A DNA stretch of 64,000 nucleotides from DASTFP01 sp963744345 (GTDB lineage Bacteria; Verrucomicrobiota; Verrucomicrobiia; Chthoniobacterales; Terrimicrobiaceae). Positions 15,244-24,157 of the stretch are shown here, in pieces. The notes beneath the pieces were generated by a model that saw only the letters and a program-made list of their open reading frames with translations, was not told the origin of the DNA and made no database searches. The position numbers and the translations under genes are program-made. The stretch covers positions 1-64,000 of the forward strand of contig CAVUTD010000026.1 of assembly GCA_963744345.1 (NCBI GenBank). Direction: 5' to 3'. Each line of letters opens with the position of its first letter. Positions within the stretch are counted from its first letter, which is position 1.

Positions 15244-16733
15244 AGGGGTTTAGAACGCTGCTCTTGATTGCCGTTGTGGCAACGGCAGCGCGAACGGCGA
15301 TTGTCTGGTTCACAGAACCGTCCCCACAGGAGGCGTATTATTTCCTCTGCTCGGAACGACCCTCCGTCGCCTATTTCGATGGTCCGGCTGGGACGGCGCT
15401 GATGACACTGGTTGCGACCAGTTTTGAATCGAACATCGTCTGGCGGCTGGCGGCGCCGTTTTGGGCCCTCTGCGCCACGTTGGCCTGTTTCGTCTTAATC
15501 CGTGAGTTTGCTGAGACGTCTCGGGCCGTATGGGTTTCGCTGCTTCTGAACGCTCTTCCAGTATTCAACGCAGCCGCTCTCCGAGTAGGGCCTGAGCTTC
15601 CGACGTTGACGTTTGTTCTGCTAGGACTCCTGGGTGCATGGCGAGCGTGGGAAGCGAAAAGGCCAAAGCTGGGCTTGTGGGCTTGCGCAGGATTGGCTTT
15701 CGGCGTGGCCCTCTGGTTTGCCTATGCCGCCGGCGCTATTCTTCCGGGTATCGCTGGTCTTGTTCTCTGCGATCCAAAGCGCCGCAGAGCGGCTGATTTC
15801 CTCGGCCTGTGCATCTTGTTAGGCATCCCGGCGCTGTGCCTGGCTTTTCCCCTTGTTTGGAATGCCGAGCAAGACTGGATCCCGATAGCCGGAGGAACCT
15901 TGCGGACGATTTGGGAACTGCAATGGACAAGCTTTCTTCAATCCCTAACCAGCGCCCTCTGGGCTTTCTCTCCGCTCTTGCTCGCCGGCATCGTGCTTGG
16001 CGGCGCGCTGGCGCTTCTGGAGCGCGAGAAAGACGCGGGCACGCGCTTTATCGCGTGGTGCGGAGTGCCCTCCGTGGTACTCGGCATCTATTTCGTTCTT
16101 CGCGGCGGGGCCAGTGTGCTCTATTTCTTGCTGGTTGCTCCCGTGATGTTGTCGAAAGCGATGGGCTTGCTGGCATCTCGGCCGCGCCTCGCCGCAGGCC
16201 TGCGCTGGGCAGCGATCTTCCTGGCTCTCATATTTTCCCTCTTCGTCGTTCGCGGGACGATCCAAGCTGGTCGGGGCTGGCAAGAGACGGCGTCTGAGCT
16301 GGCTCAGGTGTTTCTCGAGAAGTCGGCGGAAGGCCAGGAAGACCTTTTTCTTGTTGCCCAGGATGCAGATCTGGCGTCGGTCCTTGGCTTGCACCTCAGG
16401 AACGATTTCATCCCGCCTGCCGGCCATCCGACCGTCTATGTTCGCGAGTCACAGGACATTTCAAACCAGTTCGCTTTCTGGCCGAGCTATGCGGACTTCA
16501 CGGAAATCAGTAAGATCCCTTCGGACGAATATTTCACTGAGCAGCAGGCGGAAAACGCATTTCTGGGCCGCAGTGCTCTTTATATCACCCACGAGGCCCC
16601 TGGCGATCTGCCACAGTCGATCGAGGGCGCATTTGACTCAGTAAGCCTCTTCCGTGAGCTTCCAGGCGCGGGAGACGATGCTCGCCCGCTTTTTATCTAT
16701 CTCTGCCTGAATTACCGAACGCAGCCTCTGTGA
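15240..16733 (+). CDS. GT39-like membrane glycosyltransferase (ArnT/PMT type)
   Basis: 497 residues from GTG at 15240, which overlaps the PAP2 stop; a longer frame upstream would sit inside the PAP2 gene. The N-terminus has a first membrane span and then the acidic lumenal loop typical of GT-C enzymes (TEPSPQEAYYFLCSERPSVA, YFDGPAG), followed by about ten hydrophobic spans and a soluble C-terminal domain. GT39-like enzymes move a sugar from a polyprenyl phosphate donor to lipid or protein in the periplasm. The following GT2 gene, which overlaps by 4 nt, could make that donor. Confidence 0.75.
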   Translation: MKGFRTLLLIAVVATAARTAIVWFTEPSPQEAYYFLCSERPSVAYFDGPAGTALMTLVATSFESNIVWRLAAPFWALCATLACFVLIREFAETSRAVWVSLLLNALPVFNAAALRVGPELPTLTFVLLGLLGAWRAWEAKRPKLGLWACAGLAFGVALWFAYAAGAILPGIAGLVLCDPKRRRAADFLGLCILLGIPALCLAFPLVWNAEQDWIPIAGGTLRTIWELQWTSFLQSLTSALWAFSPLLLAGIVLGGALALLEREKDAGTRFIAWCGVPSVVLGIYFVLRGGASVLYFLLVAPVMLSKAMGLLASRPRLAAGLRWAAIFLALIFSLFVVRGTIQAGRGWQETASELAQVFLEKSAEGQEDLFLVAQDADLASVLGLHLRNDFIPPAGHPTVYVRESQDISNQFAFWPSYADFTEISKIPSDEYFTEQQAENAFLGRSALYITHEAPGDLPQSIEGAFDSVSLFRELPGAGDDARPLFIYLCLNYRTQPL

Positions 16734-17449
16734 ATAATCCCGACTTTTCCGTCGTCGTTCCGCTCTACAACGAAGCCGGCAGCGTGGGCATTTTGCAGAA
16801 GGAGATCACCCTTGCGCTGACCGGACACAATTACGAGCTGATTATGGTGGATGATGGCTCAACCGATGGCACGAGGCAGCACATCGGCGACGGACCTAAC
16901 GTTAGAGTGCTCCAGTTCAAAAAAAATGCCGGCCAAAGTGCTGCGCTGCTTGCCGGAATGCGCGCCGCCCGTGGCCGGTTGATTGTGCTGCTCGACGGCG
17001 ACTTGCAAAATGATCCGCACGACATTCCCCGCCTCCTGGCTGAAGTCGAAGGCGGCGCCGATCTCGTTTGCGGTTATCGAGCTTTCCGAAAGGATACCGT
17101 CGTTAAGCGCCTTAGCAGCTGGATTGCAAATTTCGTGCGGAGCCGCTTCGTTGGCGATGGCGTGCGCGATACCGGCTGCACCTTGAAGGCTATGCGCTCC
17201 TCTTGCGTGCATGCGCTCGTTCCGTTCAAGGGCGTGCACCGCTTTATTCCCGCTTTCGTGAAAGGCGCCGGCTTTAAGGTTGTCGAAATTCCCGTCAATC
17301 ATCGTCCGCGTCGATTTGGGGCCAGCAAATATGGTCTGCGAAGCCGTGCGGTGAGAGCGACTCTCGACATGTTCGGCGTGCGTTGGCTGCAATCCCGGCG
17401 GCTCGATCTCGCCTTCACCGAGTTCCAGCGGTCTCCACCGATAACATAA
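16730..17449 (+). CDS. GT2 family glycosyltransferase (polyprenyl-phosphate sugar synthase-like)
   Basis: 239 residues, GTG start overlapping the upstream stop. GT-A features: FSVVVPLYNEAGSV, ELIMVDDGSTDGT, GQSAALLAGMRAARG, VLLDGDLQNDP (DxD-like) and DTGCTLKAMR. HRPRRFGASKYGL is typical of the DPM1/ArnC/GtrB branch that transfers a sugar from a nucleotide to a polyprenyl phosphate. There is no C-terminal membrane pair as in GtrB, so it resembles the short DPM1 form. It probably supplies the donor for the GT39-like enzyme. It converges on the permease gene with 10 bp between. Confidence 0.85.
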   Translation: MNNPDFSVVVPLYNEAGSVGILQKEITLALTGHNYELIMVDDGSTDGTRQHIGDGPNVRVLQFKKNAGQSAALLAGMRAARGRLIVLLDGDLQNDPHDIPRLLAEVEGGADLVCGYRAFRKDTVVKRLSSWIANFVRSRFVGDGVRDTGCTLKAMRSSCVHALVPFKGVHRFIPAFVKGAGFKVVEIPVNHRPRRFGASKYGLRSRAVRATLDMFGVRWLQSRRLDLAFTEFQRSPPIT

Positions 17450-17459
17450 GCTCAGGCCG

Positions 17460-18632
17460 TTAGATTTCCTCGGGCGGGCGGTCCCAAAAATACCTCTTAA
17501 GCACGACCTTCAATGTAGCGGTGAGGGGGACCGCCAGCAGAGCTCCCAGCAAGGCGCCGAGAATCAAGCTCCAGGCAAGCACGGAGATGATGACAGTGAG
17601 CGGGTGCAACCCGACGGAATCCCCAACAATTTTTGGCGCGATGACCATTCCATCGAGATTATTAGCTCCGATGAAAATGATGGTGACGAGCACGGGATGC
17701 CACCAGTCTCCAAATTGGGCCGCCGCGATGATGACCGCGGGAATCCAGCAGACCATCATGCCAAGATATGGAATGAGCCCAAGTAGGCCGACCATAAGGC
17801 CAATGAGCAAAGAAAACTCAAGGCGCACAAAAACAAGGAGCAGAAGACCGATAAGGAAGCCGTCAATCAAGCTGACCAAAAGCTGGCCTCGAAAGAAATT
17901 GATGAGGTAGCTGTTAATTTCGCTTAGAAGTGACACGATTTCGCTTTTGAGTGGCGATGCGCGCAAGGGCAGATAGTTGCTCCAGTTCTCGGAAATGGAG
18001 TGTCCCTCCTTAAGGAAGAAAAACAGAAAGATAGGAACAAGGATAAGGCTGAGTAAGAATCCGAAAACCCCTAAAAACCCCCCGACGCTCCTCTGAAGAA
18101 ACTGTCCTGCAGCGAGAACCATATCAGGCAATCTTTTTTGCAACCAGGCAACCCCTTCATCGATCGCGCTGGTGATGTAGCCTCTCACGATATCGGGCTG
18201 GGCATCGGGATTTTCCGGTCTCTGGAAGATCGGCAGCTCACTGAGCCGTTTGGCGTTGGCGATCGTCTCGTTGAGCAACGCCTGCGCGCGCAAGGTGTAT
18301 TCCGGCATGTGGGTGGCGAGTTGCTGCGCCTGGTTTCCCACTGCGGGGATGACGTAAATAAGAATTCCGGCGACGATCGCGATTGAGATGCTGAAGACCG
18401 CGATCACGGACATTGTGCGGGAGAGGCGCCGATCTTCGAGCCACTCGACAGCAGGCTCGAGCAGATAGGCCAGAATGCCAGCGATAGCCACCGGGATCAG
18501 CAACGGCTGAAGATACCAGATCGCCCTGGTGACGATCCAGCCAAGGAGTGTCGCCACAGCACCTAGCCCTACAAAACAGACCGCAGTAATGGCCGCCCAG
18601 AATAGCTTTTTCTGAAAAGGCGTCGGTGCCAT
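17460..18632 (-). CDS. AI-2E/PerM family transporter
   Basis: 390 residues with the family layout: two to three N-terminal spans (IWYLQPLLIPVAIAGILAYL, then LEPAVEWLEDRRLSRTMSV), a helical soluble region, and a C-terminal bundle with LLGLIPYLGMMVCWIPAVII and NLDGMVIAPKIVGDSVGLHP. The last two motifs are hallmarks of the family. Members have been linked to autoinducer export, cell wall integrity and Na+/H+ antiport; the substrate here cannot be told. Divergent from the HtrA gene with 135 bp between. Confidence 0.88.
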   Translation of the reverse strand: MAPTPFQKKLFWAAITAVCFVGLGAVATLLGWIVTRAIWYLQPLLIPVAIAGILAYLLEPAVEWLEDRRLSRTMSVIAVFSISIAIVAGILIYVIPAVGNQAQQLATHMPEYTLRAQALLNETIANAKRLSELPIFQRPENPDAQPDIVRGYITSAIDEGVAWLQKRLPDMVLAAGQFLQRSVGGFLGVFGFLLSLILVPIFLFFFLKEGHSISENWSNYLPLRASPLKSEIVSLLSEINSYLINFFRGQLLVSLIDGFLIGLLLLVFVRLEFSLLIGLMVGLLGLIPYLGMMVCWIPAVIIAAAQFGDWWHPVLVTIIFIGANNLDGMVIAPKIVGDSVGLHPLTVIISVLAWSLILGALLGALLAVPLTATLKVVLKRYFWDRPPEEI

Positions 18633-18767
18633 GAGGGCAGATAGCCGAATACCTGCAGGGAATCCAAGAGAAAGCGGAACACGTGCAATTGGCGATGCAC
18701 GCCAGGCAATCTTCGCGTAGTCTCCGAGCCGAAAGATGATTGTCCAATCCCAGTTTGTTCTCAGTTC

Positions 18768-19865
18768 ATGAAAAGCGTGCTGCGCTTTCTCCTCTTCGTC
18801 CTGATTGCGGCGAGCGCGGTAGGCGCGCTTTATTTCTGGAAGAGCGCGCGCGCGAAGCCGACGGTTGAGACCAACGGGTTACGGACAGGCCCTACGAGTC
18901 GCCCTCTCCTGGCTTCGCTTGATCGGGAATTCACAACCCTTGTCGGTCAGGTGCTGCCTTCTGTCGTCAGCATCGAGGCCATTCCGGCCAACGACATGGA
19001 TCCCCGCCTGCAAATGCTGCGCTATCTCTTTGGGGGAGGTGGACCGGGTGTTCGTCCGACAGGATCAGGTGTTATCGTATCGGACCAGGGACACGTCGTC
19101 ACCAATCTCCACGTGGTGAACAACGCGAGCGCGGTTCAGGTTCAACTGGCCGATGGACGCACCTTGCCGGCCAAATTTGTGGGCGCCGACGGCCCTTCTG
19201 ATATCGCCATATTGAAAATCGAGGCCGAGGGGCTTCAGCCCTTGCCTTTTGGAGATTCGGACAAAGTGAACGTCGGCCAGATGGTTTTTGCGGTTGGCAA
19301 CCCCTTGGGTCTGCAGGAAACGGTCACCCAGGGAATCATCAGCGCCAAGGGCCGGCGTGCTTTAAGCGAAGCCGCGAACGAGTTTTTTCAGACCGATGCC
19401 GCTATCAATCCCGGCAGCTCGGGCGGGCCGCTCATGAATCTGGATGGCGAAATCGTCGCCATCAACAACTCCATCTCCCCTCAAGGCCAGGGTATCGGCT
19501 TTGCGATTCCCGCCAATACGGTGAGGCGTGTTTTCGAGAGCATACGGGATCATGGACGCTTTATCCGTCCATGGTTTGGCGCGTTCATGCGTTCCCTGAC
19601 TCCTCGATTGGCTCAACAGCTTGGCCTTCCGGATGCTTCCGGCGTTTTGGTCATGATTACGTACGAGGGATCGCCCGCCGAAGTCGGCGGCGTAAAATCG
19701 GGCGATGTCATTGTCGAGTTCAATGGGAAGCCAATCCGCGACCTTATTGATTTAAGGAATCGGGTAGCAGAAACCGACATCGGACAGAACGTGGCCATGC
19801 GGGTGAGGAGAGAAGGGAAAGAAGTCCCCTTGCAAACGGTCCTTGCTGCCGAGCCTACGGGATAG
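18768..19865 (+). CDS. HtrA/DegP-type serine protease with one PDZ domain
   Basis: 365 residues. An N-terminal span (VLRFLLFVLIAASAVGALYF) anchors it facing the periplasm. The trypsin-like domain has the triad His in VVTNLHVVNN, Asp in PSDIAILKIE and Ser in INPGSSGGPLMNLDGE. One C-terminal PDZ follows (SGVLVMITYEGSPAEVGGVK, SGDVIVEFNGKPI). This is the DegS-like layout (one PDZ, anchored), which in E. coli starts envelope stress signalling. It opens a four-gene set; the next gene begins 46 nt after its stop. Confidence 0.9.
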   Translation: MKSVLRFLLFVLIAASAVGALYFWKSARAKPTVETNGLRTGPTSRPLLASLDREFTTLVGQVLPSVVSIEAIPANDMDPRLQMLRYLFGGGGPGVRPTGSGVIVSDQGHVVTNLHVVNNASAVQVQLADGRTLPAKFVGADGPSDIAILKIEAEGLQPLPFGDSDKVNVGQMVFAVGNPLGLQETVTQGIISAKGRRALSEAANEFFQTDAAINPGSSGGPLMNLDGEIVAINNSISPQGQGIGFAIPANTVRRVFESIRDHGRFIRPWFGAFMRSLTPRLAQQLGLPDASGVLVMITYEGSPAEVGGVKSGDVIVEFNGKPIRDLIDLRNRVAETDIGQNVAMRVRREGKEVPLQTVLAAEPTG

Positions 19866-19911
19866 CTTAACGGACTTTCCTTTTGGCGACCCTTTGCTAA
19901 GCTCAGGATTT

Positions 19912-20934
19912 GTGTCAAAGCCGTCAGCACAACCTGCGACTTCCCGAGCGCCGGCCGGCACTACCTTTGTGGTCGCCATGAGTTTGCTTGGCGCTCTCGC
20001 GTTGATCCAAGTGATCGCGGTGATCTGGCACTTCGCCCCGCTGGCGCGACAGCAGATCACGCGCATCGCCGAACCGCAGGCGACGCCGCAAAGGGTTTCG
20101 CCCACGCCTGCCCAACAAACACCGCCGCCGCAGACTCCTTCGCCAGATATGCGGAAGGCGCAGAAGCTCTTTGCCGACGCCGATCGAAGTTCCCGGGTAG
20201 GCGATTTGGAGGCTGCCACGAAGACACTGGATGAATTGGAAAAGTTATTGCCAGGCGACCCAGGCGTGCTTTTCCGCAAAGCGTTGCTGCTGGAACGGCT
20301 CGATCAGCCGGCCGAGGCAAGCACCCTGCTGGAGGAGCTCTTGAAATATCCGGGACTTCCTCGAGACATGCAGAGCCAGGCTCAAGCCAAGCTTGAGCAG
20401 CTTGCGCAATCCCTTGCCTCTAGGGAAACCCCGCCGGCGAACGTTTCTTCAGCCCTCCCGGACGCTACCGGCGCGGCCATTCGGGACGACATCGGTTTGC
20501 AACCGGGAGCCAGTCTCGGCATCGTCGACGCTCGCTTGCGTGAGGGAAAACCAGGCACCAATTCGCTGCTTCTGGCCGTGAAGTCGCGCCCCGGTTCGTC
20601 GATCAATGTTCAGGACGTTAAGATTCACGTTTATTTCTACGAGAAGAGCGAAGACGAAGAGGTCGTACTCACCCAATCCAAAGTTGTCTCGCAGTGGCTT
20701 AGTCCTCCGGTGGATTGGTCGGCGAACGAGCCGGAATTGCTGGAGGTGCAATATACCCTGCCTGATAGTGAGCTCCCTGGGAGTGCCGCCGCCAACGGAG
20801 CTCCGGGCCTGAAATACTTCGGCTACGTCGTCGGCGTTTATTATAATGGTGAACTGCAGGACTTTCGTGCCGATCCGGCAACACTCGCCAAAGATTTTCC
20901 GCTGCAGCTCTATCTCAAAGAAGGCGGAGGATGA
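19912..20934 (+). CDS. Membrane-anchored TPR protein
   Basis: 340 residues from GTG at 19912. A longer frame upstream overlaps the protease gene and has no support. One membrane span near the start (VVAMSLLGALALIQVIAVIW), a Pro/Gln/Thr-rich linker, then TPR-like helices (MRKAQKLFADADRSSRVGDL, VLFRKALLLERLDQPAEAST) and a C-terminal beta domain (INVQDVKIHVYFYEKSEDEE; YVVGVYYNGELQDFRADPA). Likely a periplasmic scaffold. Its stop overlaps the next start (ATGA), so it is translated together with the receiver-pseudokinase-SUMF1 protein. Confidence 0.75.
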   Translation: MSKPSAQPATSRAPAGTTFVVAMSLLGALALIQVIAVIWHFAPLARQQITRIAEPQATPQRVSPTPAQQTPPPQTPSPDMRKAQKLFADADRSSRVGDLEAATKTLDELEKLLPGDPGVLFRKALLLERLDQPAEASTLLEELLKYPGLPRDMQSQAQAKLEQLAQSLASRETPPANVSSALPDATGAAIRDDIGLQPGASLGIVDARLREGKPGTNSLLLAVKSRPGSSINVQDVKIHVYFYEKSEDEEVVLTQSKVVSQWLSPPVDWSANEPELLEVQYTLPDSELPGSAAANGAPGLKYFGYVVGVYYNGELQDFRADPATLAKDFPLQLYLKEGGG

Positions 20935-23168
20935 ATATCCTGATCGTCGATGATGAGCCCGGGCTCGCTGCTGGGCTTGCCGGCTGGCTTAAGGAAATTG
21001 GTTGGGGCTCCCCCGGGGTTGCCACCACCAGCGATCAAGCTATCGATTGGATTAACCGTCACGGAGTCGATGTGCTCGTCTGTGATGTGGCGATCAAACC
21101 CGCTGACGGGTTCACGCTGCGAGAGACCGTCCAGCCGCATTTCCCCGCAATGCGCACTATTTTTATTTCGGGCTATGATCTCTCGAACTATCGCGCGCGC
21201 ATGGCAGCGTGTCAGTTTCTGCCAAAGCCGGTGACCGGAGAGGCGCTCGATGCGGCCATCCGCAGGTTTTTCGAGCCTAAGGAACCTGGCGCAAAGGCGG
21301 TGGGCAGCGCTGCCAAAGCGATGCCGATGTCCACAGGCAACGGCCAGACCGCGCCCGGGAGCATCGCTGCGTCACCGAGAGTTACGGCTTCACCGCGGGT
21401 CGTCCGAGCCGTCTCGCCCCCTACGCAAGCAAAGCCGCGGCTGAAAGCCGTCGCCCGGCCCGTAGCGACGCCCTCGAAGCCCTCCCCTCCGCAAGCGAGA
21501 ACTCCCACTCTGCCCGGCTGGGAAGTGCAATTGCCGGCGGACCATCTCGTGGGAAGCACCTTGGGAAATTACCAGGTTGAGGCCAGAATCGAGCAAAGCG
21601 CCCACGGCCCCGTCTATCGAGCTCTCCAAACCAATTTCGGACGACAGGTTCGCCTCTACACGCTTGATCAGAACCTCGCCCAGGGGCAGGCCGAGATCGA
21701 GAAATTCATGTTGGACGCCAGCGTCAAGGCCAATATGCGACATCCTTATGTTTTGGCCGTTTATGAGGCTGGGCAGAGCGACGGAATCTACTTCTACTCC
21801 TGCGAATATATTCCTTCCCGTTCATTACAATCATTGCACGATGCGGGGATTTCTTTGGAGGAAAGGTCGGCTCTCCAGGCGATGAAGGTGGCGGCGGAAG
21901 TGCTGGCGTATTTCTCCCGCGAAGATATCACGCACAATCGAATTTCTAAGAGGTCCATCCTGATTGATGCGAACAATCGGATCCGCATCGCTAATATTGC
22001 GGTGCGGGAAACTCCTAAGCAATTCAGCATCGCTGAGGAAATGCAGGAGCTGGGCAGAATGATCGTAGAGGTGCTTCCCCCTGGCTCTAAGGAGCTTGGT
22101 GTGCGTCAATTCGCGAGCTCGCTTGCATCCGGGAAGGGGCAGGGTCTCATGGATTGGGGCATGCTGTCGCAAAAGATCAGCAGCATGGAGCCGCGCGTCG
22201 CACCCGAAGATGTCTCCAAGCTCGAGGCGCAGCAGCGCGCGACCAGTCGTCTTGTTGAGGTCGCGAAAGAGCGACAACGAAGAAGCCTGGTGATAAGCTC
22301 GGCCGTCTCACTTTGTCTCTTCGGCCTGACCCTCGGTTCTCTCTGGTGGTTTGTCTTTCGTCCCAGGGGCGGGGATGTGCGCGCATTTAATCGTATGATC
22401 GAGATTCCCGCCGGAGAGTTCATTTATCAAGAGGGCGAGAGACTTAGCTTGCCTGCGTTTCTGATTGATGAATGCGAGGTGACGATCGGCCAATATGCCG
22501 CCTTTTTGGAATACCTGGAGCAGCATCCTGGCGAGGCAGCCAGCTTCAATCATCCCACACAGCCTAAAGAAAAGTCGCATGTGCCGGCGGGATGGGCGGA
22601 CCAGGACCTGGCGACCGGCCCCATGTACGGGTACTACACTCGGGCCCAGCGCTGGGGAAGGTACCATGACGCCTCACTGGACGTAAATTGCCCGGTTTTT
22701 GGCGTGGACTGGTTTGATGCCTATGCTTATGCGAAGTGGAAGGGTCGCAGGTTGCCGACGGAACAGGAATGGGAAAAAGCCGCGCGTGGAACTCGGGGCT
22801 TTATCTACCCATGGGGCAACGAACTTAGTCTAGCCGACGCCAACAGTGGCAGCGATTTCAATCCTGATCCGAAGAAAGGCGGTGAACAGGATGGCTACAA
22901 GGGCGTTTCTCCCGTAGATGCCAAGAGGTCAGATAAAAGTTTTTTCGGTGTCCTCGGAACCGCGGGGAACGTTTCCGAATGGACGGCTTCGTTCGACACC
23001 GATCCGATAATGTCGAGTCAAAAAGTGCCGGTCATCCGCGGCGGGAATTGGAAGGGCCGCGACCTTCAGCTAACTCGGCGTGTTCTTACCCTGACTGATC
23101 TTGAAGCTCGCGACACGGTGGGCTTTAGGACGGCATCGGATGTTCCAGCGGGGGCAAAAGCGAAATGA
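20931..23168 (+). CDS. Receiver - pseudokinase - TM - SUMF1-domain fusion protein
   Basis: 745 residues in four parts. (1) CheY-like receiver, 1-115, with acid pocket D7/D8, phosphoacceptor D52 and K99 all present. (2) Ala/Pro linker to about 205. (3) Ser/Thr kinase-like fold about 212-425 (STLGNYQVEARIEQSAHGPV), but the ATP lysine is missing (RQVRLYTLD), the HRD triad reads HNR (335-337) and DFG is replaced by ANI (354-356), so it is a pseudokinase. (4) A span at about 452-476, then a SUMF1/FGE-like domain 488-740 (EIPAGEFIYQEG; RRLPTEQEWEKAARGT; PWGNE; GTAGNVSEW; GGNWKGR) without the catalytic Cys pair of true formylglycine enzymes. It would pass a cytoplasmic signal through the membrane to a periplasmic binding domain, or the reverse. 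ATGA overlaps couple it to both neighbours. Confidence 0.88.
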   Translation: MNILIVDDEPGLAAGLAGWLKEIGWGSPGVATTSDQAIDWINRHGVDVLVCDVAIKPADGFTLRETVQPHFPAMRTIFISGYDLSNYRARMAACQFLPKPVTGEALDAAIRRFFEPKEPGAKAVGSAAKAMPMSTGNGQTAPGSIAASPRVTASPRVVRAVSPPTQAKPRLKAVARPVATPSKPSPPQARTPTLPGWEVQLPADHLVGSTLGNYQVEARIEQSAHGPVYRALQTNFGRQVRLYTLDQNLAQGQAEIEKFMLDASVKANMRHPYVLAVYEAGQSDGIYFYSCEYIPSRSLQSLHDAGISLEERSALQAMKVAAEVLAYFSREDITHNRISKRSILIDANNRIRIANIAVRETPKQFSIAEEMQELGRMIVEVLPPGSKELGVRQFASSLASGKGQGLMDWGMLSQKISSMEPRVAPEDVSKLEAQQRATSRLVEVAKERQRRSLVISSAVSLCLFGLTLGSLWWFVFRPRGGDVRAFNRMIEIPAGEFIYQEGERLSLPAFLIDECEVTIGQYAAFLEYLEQHPGEAASFNHPTQPKEKSHVPAGWADQDLATGPMYGYYTRAQRWGRYHDASLDVNCPVFGVDWFDAYAYAKWKGRRLPTEQEWEKAARGTRGFIYPWGNELSLADANSGSDFNPDPKKGGEQDGYKGVSPVDAKRSDKSFFGVLGTAGNVSEWTASFDTDPIMSSQKVPVIRGGNWKGRDLQLTRRVLTLTDLEARDTVGFRTASDVPAGAKAK

Positions 23169-24157
23169 CAGAAATCGCTGAAGTCTCAGGCGAAGGTACG
23201 GTCGATAAACTTGTCTACCGAAGAGGGGTGTCGGTTCGCCCGTATGGGCTGGTTATTCTCCTCTTGCTTATCTTTCCAACACCCAGCCAGGCGCAAATTC
23301 AGGTGGATGTCGCCTTCAAGCGCTCGCTTTATATGCTTTATGAGCCGCTGATCTGCGCGGTGACGATCACCAACCTTACCGGCAATACGCTAAGCCTGGC
23401 GGATACGCCGCGTGAAAAGTGGTTTGGTTTTCAGATCGAAACGGTGGACGGACGACCATTGCCGCCTATCGATCCGAATTATCGCAATCAACCCATCGAA
23501 ATTGGAGCCGGCCAGCGGCTTAGGCGGCTCATCAATCTCACTCCACTATTTCCGTTAGGCGAGTTCGGAACGTATCGGGTGCGAGCGACCATTTTCTCGG
23601 CCGAGATTGGTCGCTATTTTGTGTCTCCCCAACTGAACGTCGAAATTACCGAGGGGCGCCAACTCTGGCAGCAGACGGTGGGTGTGCCCGAAGGGGCAGG
23701 CGAGGGCAAGACGCGAACATTCTCGATCCTTGCGCATCGTCTACCCAGAACGACGATGCTGTACCTGCGGGTGGAAGACAAGGAGGCAGGCATTGTCTAC
23801 TGCACGACTCAGCTTGGGCGATACATCACCTTTGGGAGTCCTGATGTCCAGATCGACGGGGGAAACCACATTCACATTCTTCAGAATACCGCACCGAAGG
23901 CTTTCTTGTATTCGTACTTCAACATCAATGGCAAAGTTATCAAACAGCAGGCCTATCAACTGGTCCAGTCGCGGCCTTATCTGGTAAGAAAGGAGGATGC
24001 GTCGGTGGCCGTCACAGGAGGCACCCCTTATGATCCGAAAGCCACCCCACCCGAGCAAAAATTGCCTAAGCTTAGCGATCGGCCCGTGCCGCTTCCGACC
24101 CCGCAGGGAGAGGCGACCTCGGAGGAGAAACGCCCAGAAAATCTACTCTCGCGCTGA
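23165..24157 (+). CDS. Secreted protein of unknown function, 330 aa
   Basis: The start overlaps the upstream stop (ATGA). A late signal-like segment (YGLVILLLLIFPTPSQAQ) ends near residue 44, so the first 25 residues are either a long n-region or the true start is internal. The mature part looks like Ig-like beta sandwiches (YMLYEPLICAVTITNLTGNT; GTYRVRATIFSAEIGRYFVS; ILAHRLPRTTMLYLRVEDKE) and ends in a Pro-rich tail. I do not recognise a family; similar proteins of about this size occur in Verrucomicrobiota as far as I recall. Its last 86 bp overlap, tail to tail, the adaptor gene on the other strand. Confidence 0.7.
   Translation: MTEIAEVSGEGTVDKLVYRRGVSVRPYGLVILLLLIFPTPSQAQIQVDVAFKRSLYMLYEPLICAVTITNLTGNTLSLADTPREKWFGFQIETVDGRPLPPIDPNYRNQPIEIGAGQRLRRLINLTPLFPLGEFGTYRVRATIFSAEIGRYFVSPQLNVEITEGRQLWQQTVGVPEGAGEGKTRTFSILAHRLPRTTMLYLRVEDKEAGIVYCTTQLGRYITFGSPDVQIDGGNHIHILQNTAPKAFLYSYFNINGKVIKQQAYQLVQSRPYLVRKEDASVAVTGGTPYDPKATPPEQKLPKLSDRPVPLPTPQGEATSEEKRPENLLSR

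Noticed and set aside
20931..23168. True formylglycine-generating enzyme
   Set aside because: The SUMF1-like domain lacks the required Cys residues.
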